From positions 124,001-188,000 of the forward strand of contig MARA01000024.1 in NCBI GenBank assembly GCA_001792895.1: a stretch of 64,000 bases of DNA, given 5' to 3'. The DNA comes from Lentinus brumalis (Eukaryota; Basidiomycota; Agaricomycetes; Polyporales; Polyporaceae). Below, piece after piece: positions 1 to 12,100 of this stretch. The notes beneath the pieces were generated by a model. The model saw nothing but the letters and a program-made list of their open reading frames with translations, did not search any database and had not been told where the DNA came from. How positions within the stretch are numbered: position 1 is the first letter of the stretch; each line of letters begins with the position of its first letter. A program made the translations under genes and the position numbers.

Positions 1-3000
1 TTAACCGCAGCTTCCATTGTGCCCCTCGGCTCCACCCATGGCGGATATCTGTCTCGCCTATTGTTGCTGGAGACTTGGACACCAGCTTCAAGAGCCTGCA
101 AATGCGGTTTTCACACAGGTTGGGAGACAGGATGAATGGAACTAATCATTCGAGTTACAGTACTCATACAGGGATCGTGTTTCAGGTCCAAACGCGACCG
201 TTCCATACGCAACTCGACCCAGCACTGAGCACGCAACAGAACTCGTATGCTCCAAGATATATTCAAGCAAAACTGAGACCTACATCCGCCTTCTAGCTCG
301 TACAGTACGCCCGGGATAGCACGACACGCGGAGCGCAACCTAGCCAATACAAGTGCACGAGCCTCGGAGCAACGATCGAGCCGCAAGATGCGTCCGAGTC
401 CGCCGTGACCGCGCCCGAAGGCCGACGCGAAGGGAAGTTCTCAGTCTCAGGATATCCGCACAACGGTGAGTACCAAGTACGTACATACCATAGCCTCTCA
501 CAGATACAGCGCAGCACGCTGACAACCGGCGAATCGCCGCTCAGGGATCATCACGGTCGCCCGCGGGCACTCACCGCACTCGTCGGACCTCCACACGGAT
601 GCGGCACCCGCCGTTCTGCGTCGTCCTTCCTTTGCAGCCCGCTCCGAGCCCCGGGCTACTAGCCACTGCCTCGATGCGAGCCTCGAGTATCTATGCCGCA
701 GCTGCCGCGGCCGCAAACTTGAAGCTTGAAGCCTGAAGCCTGAGCCGCTGCATGTCGCGGACCAACCGGAGCTAGCTGCTCAGAACGAGTCGGTGGAGGC
801 CGCGACCGGCAACGCAACAATTCCAGACGGCCGTCCGGGCGACGTCGCGGGCAGGGGCAGCGGGACCAAGTTCCCAGCCTGAGGATACAGCGAGTAAGTA
901 CCCAGTACGTACATACGATACCCTCTCACAAATACAGAGGTTCCCGAGCTGACAACCGACGAGTCCAGGGATCTGGATCGCCCGCGGGCACTCACCGCGC
1001 TGGTCAAACCTCGACACGAATCCGGCACTCACCATTCACCGTTCTCCGCTCTCTGTCCTTCGCAGCTCGCTTCGCGCGCCGTGCGAGCTTCCCGCCAGTC
1101 CCTGCACCGGATGACGGCGGAATCGCCATTCTCAGCCTCACCGTGCCCGAGTCCGAGTTGCAAGCCCCGAGACCTTGCGCCGCAGCTTCCACGGCGAAGC
1201 ATGGATGCATGCACACGTCCCGGACCTCCCGGAGGTTGGAACGAGGGCGTCGAGGCAGCCGACCGGCGACGTAAGTAATATCAATACTTGCTGAACATTC
1301 CAGACGGCCGTGTCCGAGCACGGATCCGACTCCCGGGCGACATTGCAGGCAGTGGGGTCTATAAGGAGGGTTGTAAGCGCGGAAGACAGACGGGCACCAC
1401 CTTCCCCGCCCCATCCATTCCCCGCGAACACCGCGAGTCGTGCCCGCCGAAGGTGAGTGTTCCCTCGCGCTGTTACTGCCGCCGCGTCGCTGACGGCTCC
1501 CGGGGACTGTGCATGCAGAGTCCGACTGCCATCTGAACTCACAGCGTGACTGGAGAGCTTGAGGGCGATGGGCGCGTCGTCGTCGGCGTGTCAGGTGAGC
1601 AGCGCACATCCACCGACTCGTCGGGGCTGAAGCACTCACATCTCTCTACCAGAGCACGATGGCCCAGGCTCCCGGTCGACGCCCATTGGGACGTGTGTGC
1701 TCGAAGACGTCGAGTTGCTAGTCGGTACGCAGCCCGCAGCCCAGTCTTCCATGCGACTCGAAGTACCACCTACCTGTTCCCGCACAGCACCAGTGACCGA
1801 CCCCGCCCAGAGGCGTTGAGCCTGTGAGTCGTCGTCTTCCGGCATCGGAGCCGTTAGCACACGATGGGTACTCACTCTGTTCGTCTTCCACCCTCCAGAT
1901 CGTCCGCAGCTTTTGCGTTCGTGTGCCGCGAGACACGTCGACGTGTCGGGTAGGCGTAGATAGTACTGCCGGCAATCGGGCGTGCGTCGGCGGTAGACGC
2001 GGAGCGAGCAGTCGTGCGGCGTCCTGAGTGTGCGCCGTCCGGGCTCCTGGTCCGAATACGAGCTGCGCGGGAGATTACTGTAGAAGTAGAGCGTGTGAGC
2101 GACAGCGGCGTGCGCGAACTCGGTGTGAAGTGACCGAGATTGGGCGGACACGCGAGCGGGAAAGCAGGCGGGACGGAGTCGATCTGCGGTCGCGGAGTAT
2201 GAGCTGGGTCCGGTACGGTGACAGCCTCGGACGTGCTTTTGCGTGGCCGGCCGGCGGAGATGAGTTGGCTGGCGGGCGTGGACAGCGAGCGAGAGCGGGC
2301 AGCGCTCTCGATGTATTGTAGGCGGCCTGCCGGTGCGCGTGCGTGGGACACCGGAAACGACGCGGTTGCGCGGACTCGTTGCCTGGAAAGGCAGTCGTCA
2401 GCGACAGACTGAGCTGTGAATCGCGTGCGCGCGTTAGATATGCTGGTGTGGGTGGTAGGCCGGGCGGCGACGAGTGGAGGGATGACTGGTCGTAGTAGAT
2501 GAAGTACTTACCTGCGCTGCATGTAGTAGTACTTAGCCCGCCACGACGGCGATAATGAATGTGTTCAAGCAGACTTTCAACTCCATATGCGCGGGCTTCG
2601 ACTTCTTTACGGTGGTTAGACAAGAGGAGATAGACACGATGTATAGGATCACTTACCTGGGACGTCGGAAGATACTGCGTGCACAACGCGAGCAGGTCGT
2701 CAAATAGAATCGAAGACTATACGTCGTGTGCGTTATTGCTGCGCAGAAAGAGATGGCAGATGGCGGAAAGCGGGCAGACGAGTGCGGCATACACTGAGAT
2801 GCGAGCTGGTGTATGCGGTCGAACGCGAAAAGAGCGCGTGCAAGAGACAGACGGAGTGGGAGAGAAGTACGTCCATGGTGCTCTCCTCAAGCGGGAGAGG
2901 GAATAGCGCAGCGGTCGCAGGTGAGGCGGGCAGAGGAGCGCGGGAGAGACTAGATCGGACGAGCGGAGTGCACGAGTTACTCGCGTGTGTGCAGAAAGTT

Positions 3001-3647
3001 GACGCTGCGCTGCGGAGAGAAAGCAAGAGTGCCGGGATCGAGAGAGCGGACACAGCGGGTGCCTCACAAGTGGAGTGCGAGGGCAGCCAAGCGCAGGAGG
3101 CAGACAGGCGGGACGGCGGGCGTGGGTGTATGCGCAGGACGGCGGCGGTGCGAGTCGAGTGCGTGCGCTGCGTGCACTCGAAGGGCGACAGAGACGTCTT
3201 GGCACGAGTCGAGGCAGCCAGAGCGGTGACGTCGACGACGAAGAGAGCGGCACTCGGGAGTCGGACTGGCATCAGCCGAACCACTCTGCCTTTGTAGACC
3301 GTATATGTAGACTCACCGCAAGTACTTACTCTGTCACCGCAAACCACGCGATGGCAGCTGGCGTCGTCATCTTGATCTTTACTTACCGGTAGCACAGAAA
3401 CAGGCATGCGTGTTCCAGCTTCTTGGCGAACCGCAATGAAACCGGGAAAACACAAACGACGAGGAGCGGCAACCGGTGAGTCGGTGGCGCAGAGGCGCGG
3501 TCACGTGGGGCGCGCGATGTTGAACAATGGGCGATACGCAAGTGGCGTTCCCACGGCTGTTATTACTTACCTCGCTGCTCGCGCTGTCCTGGCTGGTCCT
3601 CGCCGTGGAGCCCGTCCCGCTCGACCCTTTCGTCGTCGTCCGACACG
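1..3647. other. Gene-poor array of short blocks punctuated by intron-like segments (copy A)
   Basis: No open frame here looks like a protein: frames are short, arginine/serine-rich and overlap on both strands as expected from GC-rich non-coding DNA. The sequence is modular. Intron-like segments of 44 nt at 466-509 and 894-937 are near copies of each other (428 bp apart), each starting GTGAGT or GTAAGT and ending ATACAG, with similar flanking blocks. A 33 nt segment 1271-1303 (GTAAGT..CCAG, branch-like CTGAAC) precedes a 38 nt block at 1304-1341. Minus-strand donor-like ACTCAC words also recur, for example near 565 and 985. It could be a spliced non-coding transcript, a decayed multi-exon gene or a repeat family; I cannot tell which. 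Confidence 0.6.
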
Positions 3648-5208
3648 ATGAGCTCGGCCCATCCCCTACGCGAACGGCTCAATCCAACTCCCCGGACCCA
3701 GATCACGCTCGCCCCACCACCCCGCTCAGGATCAACAAGTCGCCTCAGCCGCGTCAAGGGCTTTCCCCTCGCCAAGCTGCCGAACCACCCGCCCCCGCCC
3801 CGTCCCCGTCCCGTCCCCGTCGTCGTCGTTCCCGTCGCCCGCCGCTCCTCGAGCAGCTTCAAGCATGTCGCGAGAACCAGCTCGTTAGCAAGTCGCCCTT
3901 CCGCATGATGCGTCCCCCAGGCCAGTCCGGCGCCGCCCGCCGTGCCAGCGGCGAAAAGCGTGCCCGCCCAGACTCCATGCACTCGCAGGCGGAGAACGAG
4001 AAGCCCCTCGGCTTCAAGCGCAGGCAGTCCAGGGCTTTTCAGGGTCTTCTGCAGAAGGAGCCGGTCACGAAGAGCCCGTTCAGACGGAAGTCAGAGTCCA
4101 CGGACGACCCGCCGCCCCCTGTGCCCCGAAGGTGAGACCCAAGTCGCTGCCTCCGTCCTACATCCCCGTGCCGTCTCCTATGCGCGGCGTGCTCTCGAGC
4201 CCTCGGAAGATGCACGGACCCCGCAAGTCCGGCGAACCCCTGCTCCCGCGCCGCAAGACCGTCACCTTCGACGAGCGCTGCGACGTGCTCGAGTTTGATG
4301 TCGACAAGATTGGCATCGCCGACGTCTCCTTCGACGAGGATGGGTACGGCTACGGGTTCAGCTGCGAAGGCGGGGGCGAGGACGAGGACGAGGAGGAAGA
4401 CGACGATGACGATGACGACGAGGACGACGAGGACGAGGATGCGGCGATGGAAGACAGCTTCGAGGACAGCATCGACCCCATCGCCAACGACAGCATCACA
4501 GGTATGGTCGAGTCTATGCTCCAAGCTGCCCTCCCGCACACACCTCCCGCGCACGAGGACCAAGAGGACGCGGATCTCCTGCCGCCGTCTCCCTCACACC
4601 CCGCACCGTCTCGCAAATCACCACCGCAGCGTTCCCCTCCCAGACCTCGTCCCGAAGGTCCCGTACACTCTCCCGGTGAGTCACGCTCATCCTTGACTTG
4701 TCGATCTTCTCCTCACACGCCGGGTATAGTCCCGCCAGTCGACCGTCACTCACACCCACAGTTGAAGGACGAAGAAGCGCCGTTCGAAGACTCCTTCCGC
4801 TCCGTCCGCTCCGACGACTCCCTCGACCCGTCCAACCTCTCCATCGGCCACTCCGAGGTCTCCATCAACAATCTCGACACCTCCCTGCTCGCGAACATCA
4901 AGATCGAGGACACGGACGACTACTCGTTCAGCGCCTCATTCGCGCCTGCTGCGGACTCCTCGCCCCGCGCGCGCTCCCGGTCCGGGACACCCGACCGATC
5001 CTATGAAGCGCGCTGTACTCCCGTATTCACGAGGTCAGGATCCGGGTCGCCGTTTCGCAGGCAGATCTTCAAGCAGGCGAGCGCGTCGAGTCTGGGCAGC
5101 CTTACGGGCGGTGGCCGCCGCAGTCCCATCACGCGCGAGGTCATCCAGGAGCGGCTGCTGCGGAGGAAGAGCGAGGACGCGCTGTCAAGTCGATCTGCGA
5201 CGAGCAGT
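3648..5208 (+). pseudogene. Truncated, frame-broken 5' copy of the BUD4/anillin-like gene
   Basis: The ATG at 3648 corresponds to the start at 12825. The copy covers the N-terminal disordered region, the conserved block with PPSYIPVPSPMRGVLSSPRK and the Asp/Glu-rich tract, then stops matching at 5208. The reading frame beyond runs into unrelated sequence and ends at 5436. It lacks the anillin-like and PH domains entirely. Relative to copy B it has lost single bases in short runs (TT to T near 3680 and near 3870, and one C near 4126), which splits it across three frames. It is therefore most simply a non-functional relic of the segmental duplication. A short protein from an internal frame (4132-5436) cannot be excluded but would lack all known functional domains. 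Confidence 0.85.
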
Positions 5209-6639
5209 CGTCGCCTAGTGGTAGCAGTACCGATAGCACCTCGTGTAGAGTACGTAGCAGAAAATATATTTCGTGCCTGGAACATACGCAGTTGGACGCT
5301 CGACCGAGACCGAGACCGAGAACAGCGGAGTGCGGAGGCGGCGGGTAGCCTCGTGTTGTGGTTAGGCCGAGGCGCGTCCGACGCCGAAGCACGCACACGG
5401 CCACTCTGGGCAGGCGAGCATAACCCTCCACGGTAGGATTCTTGACCTTACGACATAACCGGGGTATACAGGTGCAGGAGGTGCGTCTCGAGTTGATATA
5501 ACAGCATGTGCTGCACTTGCTGTTCTGCGCCGACTGCGAGGGTCGAGTGTGCGAAGTTGGCCGGCAGGAAGTAGCCGGGGAACCGGGGCTTGATTGGTAT
5601 GTACGGACTGCGTCTGTCTACAGGAGCCCATCTGCCCTAATTTTGAACCAGTGTGGGGACGAGGAGGCGTTGAACTCGCGGAGCAGGAGGGCAGCGGGAG
5701 GGGAGGGGATGAGCGCTAGAGCGTGCAGAACGCGGGCAGCGTAGAACATGCCCGCAGGCGAGGAGCCTGCGGCGTGCGTTCGATCTTCAAAGACTCGGAT
5801 TTACTGCCGAAAACGGCACTGCGCCGTTGCGTGCGCGGTCCTTTCTTGCGAGTAACCCCCGCCGCATGTCGCCAAATATGGACAGCGCAAGGTACGAACT
5901 GCACAGCCGCAGGAGGCTCTCTTCGACCGCCATGATCGTGCCCGAGCGCACAAGCTGCGCCAGTACTGATTTAGAGCCGATACGATTCTACAGACTAGAT
6001 ATCTAAGACACGACTTTGAAGACTATGACCCGGCCAGGGCTCGTGCTCGCGGTCTCGAGCCCTCGGGAGCCTCACTCGTGCTCTCCATCTCGCCCCGGGG
6101 AGCCTCGCTCGTCAATCCGCCCGCCGTCAGTCGACCACGCCTACAAGAGCCCGAGCAGCGCGTACACGAGGACAGCCAAGAGATTCGGAGGGCAGAGAAG
6201 CCGGAAGAAATGAGCTAGAGTATCTACTCAGCTGCAGCGTGCGCTGTGCGGCCGCACAGCAAGTTCCTCGTCCCGCCGTCGCATGCAATGATATGAAGGA
6301 CTCACCGTCTGCGTGTTTGCCATCGTTCCCAGAATCCAATACCTATGCCGCTTGTATCGTCGAGGGAACAAATTCGAGGGAGGCGGGAGGCCGCTGGGAA
6401 CCTCACGGTCGCGTCCGCCGGCTGCGATCACTCCTCGCCCGGTGTGTCATACCGTCTTGTGCAGCGTTTCGATTGCACTCACCACTTACCACGGTCGTGA
6501 CAACACCAGCGACCGCCGTGCATCGGGCCTTCGGCGGGCTGGCTGGCTAAAGGAGAGCTTGCAGCGCGGACGGTGTCGCAACCTGGGAGGGCAGCAGTGG
6601 AGAGTAAAGGACAGTGGTGGGAGGAGAGAAGTGCCAGCA

Positions 6640-7290
6640 GAACGCCCCGGTGACGGGAGACTCGGAGGAGATCCAGGAATGTTCAAGCAACACCGGTAAG
6701 CCGATCCTAGCCCGGGAGGCGTCAGGCTTAGGCTCGAGCATCGCTTACCAGTTTATCATAGGAAATATCGAGCTGCCGCCGTCTCCAAGACGCGAATAGT
6801 GGGTGCGTCTCGGCGCCCGCGGCGCAATTGGTTGTCGGACGTCATGCCCAGGTGCGTAATGCATATCCAGGCTTCACGTCCCTCGCCTACATCATTCTCA
6901 CGACACCGTCCTACGGATGCTGTAGACCGGGTCACCGCACAAACGGGGACAGCCCCGGTTCTCATACTTCCAGAATGCGAAGCCGCAGGCTGGGCTCCGA
7001 CCTGTGATATACGCCGCTATGCAGACGCAACCGCGAGGACAGCAGACTCGGAGAAGAGTCAGGAACCAAGCAACGCCGGTAAGCCGCTTGTAACCCGGGA
7101 TGTGTCACGGCTGACTTACCAGTTTATTGCAGCAGTTATGGAGCCGCCCTCGTTAGCAGACACCAAGTATGGGTGCGTCTCGGTTCCCACGGAGTATTCG
7201 GTCGTCGGCGATCATGTTTAGGTGCGTCTGCATCGTTCTTATGATACCATATTACTTATGCTGTAGACCAGATCTTCTACAGTAACTGGG
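6640..7290 (+). repeat. Tandem repeat, unit about 370-383 bp, each unit with two intron-like segments
   Basis: Unit 1 and unit 2 share matching words in the same order. An intron-like segment at 6696-6761 (GGTAAGCC start, ATCATAG end) matches one at 7079-7132 (GGTAAGCC start, TTGCAG end). A second at 6852-6925 (GGTGCGT start, ATGCTGTAG end) matches 7222-7266. The blocks between them also match, for example the shared word GGGTGCGTCTCGG. The copies are clearly diverged, with many substitutions and indels, while the splice-like borders are kept. Plus-strand orientation is inferred from the borders. No long frame runs through the units. Confidence 0.7.
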
Positions 7291-7439
7291 ACACCCCCAG
7301 TCTCCCGAATTACAGTGCAAAGTCATGTCGCAGGCTCGCTCATATACAGATACCACCGTCATTCAGCGGTGTATACACCGGCGTGGGGCCCGTGTAACGG
7401 ACGTATGCAGCGTCGACCCGCCGGGAGATCCTCAAGCTA

Positions 7440-7860
7440 CTCGCCTCCGTGCTGGCCCGCATACCCGGGCATACCAGCGTGCTGTAAGCAGTTGTCGCGC
7501 CCTCGCCGGTCTCTCCTCGGCTCAGCTCTTATTCACAGGTCGGTCACGGCGAATATGTTCGAGTATTTGTGTATTCTATCGCCCCGTCTCGTCGTTCTGA
7601 GACAGTCCTTACTGCAGGATTGGTCTGCAGGGTTCACGAGCGAATGAAGAGCCGCAGCTTGGAGCCTCATGCACAGCGACGCCTCGTCGCCGACGTGTCT
7701 GGACTTGTTGCGCAACTCGGCCAAATTAACGGAAGTACACAGCAGGGTCGGAGGGCTGGGAGACGTTCCTGTACCGTAAGCAAGTGCCGCACCTCTCGCC
7801 GGCCCTCCTTCGGCTCAACTAATTCTCTCAGGCCAGTCACGGCGAAGATGCCCAAGTAAG
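7440..7860 (+). repeat. Tandem repeat, spacing 292 bp, with matching intron-like segments
   Basis: Two diverged copies of an intron-like segment, 7484-7538 (GTAAGC start, TTCACAG end) and 7776-7831 (GTAAGC start, TCTCAG end), lie in the same orientation and are followed by the similar words GGTCGGTCACGGCGAATATG and GGCCAGTCACGGCGAAGATG. A donor-like AAGTAAGTAAC follows the second copy. It is directly downstream of the 6640-7290 repeat and built on the same plan, a short block plus an intron-like segment. Confidence 0.65.
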
Positions 7861-9114
7861 TAACAACTTATGCATTTCTATCGCGCGGTCCTGCGCTCGT
7901 GCTCCTTGTGAGTTGCGACAATACCGTAGTGACTGCACAATGCGGTTACAGCCCGTTCAGAAGACCTGTGAACCTCATGGTAATAGAGAAAGTTAAAATC
8001 GATGCTAGAGGGCCGCATATGAGACACAGGTCGTGGTCTACAAGTGAACATGTCTAGGGCCGATGACCAGCCCGGATCCGGTGTTCTGCGCTTGAATGTC
8101 ACTCATTACAGGCGGCCATCGACTACAGAAGGTACGTCTGGATTCAGAAGATTCTCGGGCACGTCCAGCCGCCGTGCGCGGTGAAGTGCTGCCACCTTTC
8201 GGGACAAAGAAGTCGAGGTATGTTCCTGTACCAGTTGAATCAAACTTTGAGCTGATCTATGCTCGTGCAGCCTCCAGGTGACATGCTCAAGCCTTACGGT
8301 TTCGGATACATCTGGGCAGCGGCTGGGATGCTTTGCATCCCATCTCACCACGCTGCACATCATAGTTTGCGCTGTAGCAGGGTGTACATGCAACCAGTGA
8401 CATGTCGACTCGGAAGCAGCCGGACGTCTAATGGAAGACATGTCCGCCGCCACTTTCTCAGGCTCAGATGTGAGTCAGTACGTCGTCCGGTGTCAGTGAC
8501 AGCGTCCGATTCACACCCCTTTGCACGCGAACAATGATCGCGTCCGCCCTCCCGGCGGGCTGTCCAGCAGTATCTCAGCCAGTCGCATGAGAGAAATCAC
8601 GGCCGCTGCACTCTAATCAAGCACCAGAAACCTGTTAGATGCTCTCGAGAGCCCTGGATACCGCCATGCGCACTTCCTCTACCTTCGACGACTCTGAGAA
8701 CACGTTACAGACAGAGCCTATTTCCGAGGATTCAAGCGACTTCACTCGGGACACCGCCGTGCCAAGTTGCCCTGAAAGGTCCTCGTCTATCGCAGATGCC
8801 GCCCGTCGATGCTCGACTCCTCGGACACATGTGGAAGGTGCAAAATGAATCTCTGTTTGCCGATTACCGAGCAGCAAGCATGGAAAATGACAGCATGCCA
8901 CCGTAAAGTTGCACAGGTCCTCGCAGCACTCCTGACATGCTCACGACACTCCCAGATCTCATGACTGATATTCCACGCATGTAATCTTGCTAGCATGTGT
9001 AGAAAGGGCTTCAGAAATATATTGTAAGGGAGAAACTGGAACTTTGCGCGCTGCGAAGTGGGCAGGGTGCCAGCATGAAGCCTGCATCATGCCAGGTCGA
9101 TGTCGCGCGGCCGA

Positions 9115-12100
9115 TTAACCGCAGCTTCCATTGTGCCCCTCGGCTCCACCCATGGCGGATATCTGTCTCGCCTATTGTTGCTGGAGACTTGGACACCAGC
9201 TTCAAGAGCCTGCAAATGCGGTTTTCACACAGGTTGGGAGACAGGATGAATGGAACTAATCATTCGAGTTACAGTACTCATACAGGGATCGTGTTTCAGG
9301 TCCAAACGCGACCGTTCCATACGCAACTCGACCCAGCACTGAGCACGCAACAGAACTCGTATGCTCCAAGATATATTCAAGCAAAACTGAGACCTACATC
9401 CACCTCTGAGCTCGTACAGTACGCCCGGGATAGCACGACACGCGGAGCGCAACCTAGCCAATACTTACAAGTGCACGAGCCTCGGAGCAACGATCGAGCC
9501 ACGAGATGCGTCCGAGTCCGCCGTGACCGCGCCCGAAGGCCGACGCGAAGGGAAGTTCTCAGTCTCAGGATATCCGCACAACGGTGAGTACCAAGTACGT
9601 ACATACCATAGCCTCTCACAGATACAGCGCAGCACGCTGACAACCGGCGAGTCGCCGCTCAGGGATCATCACGGTCGCCCGCGGGCACTCACCGCACTCG
9701 TCGGACCTCCACACGGATGCGGCACCCGCCGCTCTGCGTCGTCCTTCCTTTGCAGCCCGCTCCGAGCCCCGGGCTACTAGCCACTGCCTCGGTGTGAGCC
9801 TCGAGTCTCTATGCCGCAGGTGCCGCGGCCGCGAAACTTGAAGCTTGAAGCCTGAAGCCTGAGCCGCTGCACGTCGCGGACCTCCCGGAGCTAGCTACTC
9901 AGAACGAGTCGGTGGAGGCCGCGACCGGCAACGCAACGATTCCAGACGGCCGTCCGGGCAACGTCGCGGGCAGAAGCAGCGGGACCAAGTTCCCAGCCTG
10001 AGGATACATCGGGTAAGTACCCAGTACGTACATACGATACCCTCTCACAAATACAGAGGTTCCCGAGCTGACGACCGACGAGTCCAGGGATCTGGATCGC
10101 CCGCGGGCACTCACCGCGCTGGTCAAACCTCAACACGAATCCGGCACTCACCATTCACCGTTCTCCGCTCTCTGTCCTTCGCAGCTCGCTCGCGCGCCGT
10201 GCGAGTTCCCGGCCAGATGACGGCGGAATCGCCATTCTTCAGCCTCACCGTGCCCGAGTCCGAGTTGCAAGCCCCGAGACCTTGCGCCGCAGCTTCCACG
10301 GCGAAGCATGGATGCATGCACGTCCCGGACCTCCCGGAGGTTGGAACGAGGGCGTCGAGGCAGCCGACCGGCGACGGAATACTGAAAATTGCACACGGCC
10401 GTGTCCGAGCACGCGTCCGACTCCCGGGCGACGTAAGTAATATCAATACTTGCTGAACATTCCAGACGGCCGTGTCCGAGCACGGATCCGACTCCCGGGC
10501 GACGTTGCAGGCAGCGGGATCTATAAGGAGGGTTGTAAGCGCGGAAGACAGACGGGCACCCACCTTTCCCCGCCCCATCCATTCCCCGCGAACACCGCGA
10601 GTCGTGTCCGCCGAAGGTGAGTGTTCCCTCGCGCTGTTACTGCCGCCGCGTCGCCGACGGCTCCCGGGGACTCTGCATGGCACAGTCCGAATGCCATCTG
10701 AACTCACAGCGTGACTGGAGAGCTTGAGGAAGACGGGCGCGTCGTTGTCGGCGTGTCAGGTGAGCAGAACGCGTTCCACCGACTCGTCGGGGCTGAAGCA
10801 CTCACATCTCTCTCTCAGAGCACGATGGCCCAGGCTCCCGGTCGACGCCCATTGGGACGTGTGTGCTCGAAGACGTCGAGTTGCTAGTCGGTACGCAGCC
10901 CGCAGTCCAGCCTTCCATGCGACTCGAAGTACTCACCTACCTGTGTCCCGCACAGCACCAGTGACCGACCCCGCCCAGAGGGCCAGAGGCGTTGAGGTGA
11001 GTCGTCGTCTTCCGGCATCGGAGCCGTTAGCACACGATGAGTACTCACTCTGTTCGTCTTCTGCCCTCCAGATCGTCCGCAGCTTTTGCGTTCGTGTGCC
11101 GCGAGACACGTCGACGTGTCGGGTAGGCGTAGATAGTACTGCCGGCAATCGGGCGTGCGTCGGCGGTAGACGCGGAGCGAGCAGTCGTGCGGCGTTCTGA
11201 GTGTGCGCCGCACCGTCCCCAGGTTAGAGTCTGAGCCGCGCGAGGATCGCTGTAAGAGTAGAGCGTGTGAGCGACATAGCCGTGCGCGATTCCGGTGTGA
11301 ACTGAGCGAGATTGGGCGGACACGCGAGCGGGCAAGCAGGCGGGACTGAGACGCACAGCGGGGTGAATCTGCGTGTCGCGGAGTACGAGCTACGTGTGGT
11401 ACGGTGACCGCCTTGGATGTGGTTTGTGTGGCTGGTGGGCGGCGGGAATGGGGTTTGACTGGCGGGCTTGGACAGCGAGCGAGAGCGGGTGGTGCTCTGA
11501 ATGTACGGGAGGCGGCGTGCGGATGCGCGTCACCGACGACGGCTTGGTACACGAGCTCGTGGCCTGGAAAGAAGGTCGTCAGCGACAGACTGAGCTGCGA
11601 TGCGCGTGCGCGCGGTAGCTTCTGCTGGTGGGGTGGTAGGAGGCTGGACGGCGACGGTTTGGCAGGTGGAGGGAATACTTGACGAGACACTTACCTGCGG
11701 TGTATGTAGTACTTCGCCCGCCACTAAGGCGATAATGAATGTCTATAGTTCACACTTGCAGCTGCATCTTCGCGGGGATCGAGTTCTTTACTGGGTGGTT
11801 AGACATCAGAACAAGACCAGATAGATACGATGTACCAGATGACTTACAGGCCTGGAACGTCGGAAGAGATCGCGTGCACAGGGCGAGAAGGACGTCAAGT
11901 CGACTCGAAGAGTGTTCGTTGTGTGCGTGCTTGCTGCACCGAAAGAGATCGCAAACGGCGGCGGGCTGACGAGTGCGGGCTACACAGAGTTACGGGCTGG
12001 CGTAGACGTTCGAACGCGGGAGGTGCGCATGCAAGGGACGGACGGAAGTACGTTCTCAAGCTGAAGCCGGAGTGAGTCGCAGGTGAGGCGGGCAGAAGAG

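Larger units (their letters stand above)
1..5208. repeat. Segmental duplication, left copy (A)
   Basis: Base 1 onward aligns with 9115 onward, and the match ends abruptly after 5208 (partner 14380) inside the BUD4-like reading frame. The offset grows from 9114 to 9172, so copy B carries a net 58 or so extra bases, mostly from small indels and one duplicated short block near 10395. The copy already matches at the first base, so it may extend left of the window. Identity is high in the gene part and lower, with more indels, in the repeat-rich part. Seen directly; mechanism (unequal exchange or repeat-mediated duplication) is inference. Confidence 0.95.
5209..9114. other. Unique gene-poor spacer between the duplication copies
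   Basis: No convincing protein-coding gene is visible. The region holds at least two tandem repeats whose units contain good GT..AG intron-like segments (listed separately at 6640-7290 and 7440-7860). A further plausible intron is 8218-8270 (GTATGT start, GCTGATC branch-like word, GTGCAG end) between very short GC-rich blocks. A 69-codon frame at 8639-8848 (starting MLSRALDTAMRTSSTFDD) is acidic and Ser/Thr-rich but has no recognised family and no supporting neighbour, so it is not called as a gene. 5209-6600 and 8340-9114 show nothing else I can name. Confidence 0.5.

Noticed and set aside
10884..11690. 268-codon minus-strand frame in the mini-block array
   Set aside because: Not preserved as one frame in copy A (1636-2151 and 1872-2351 are different frames), as expected for non-coding DNA.
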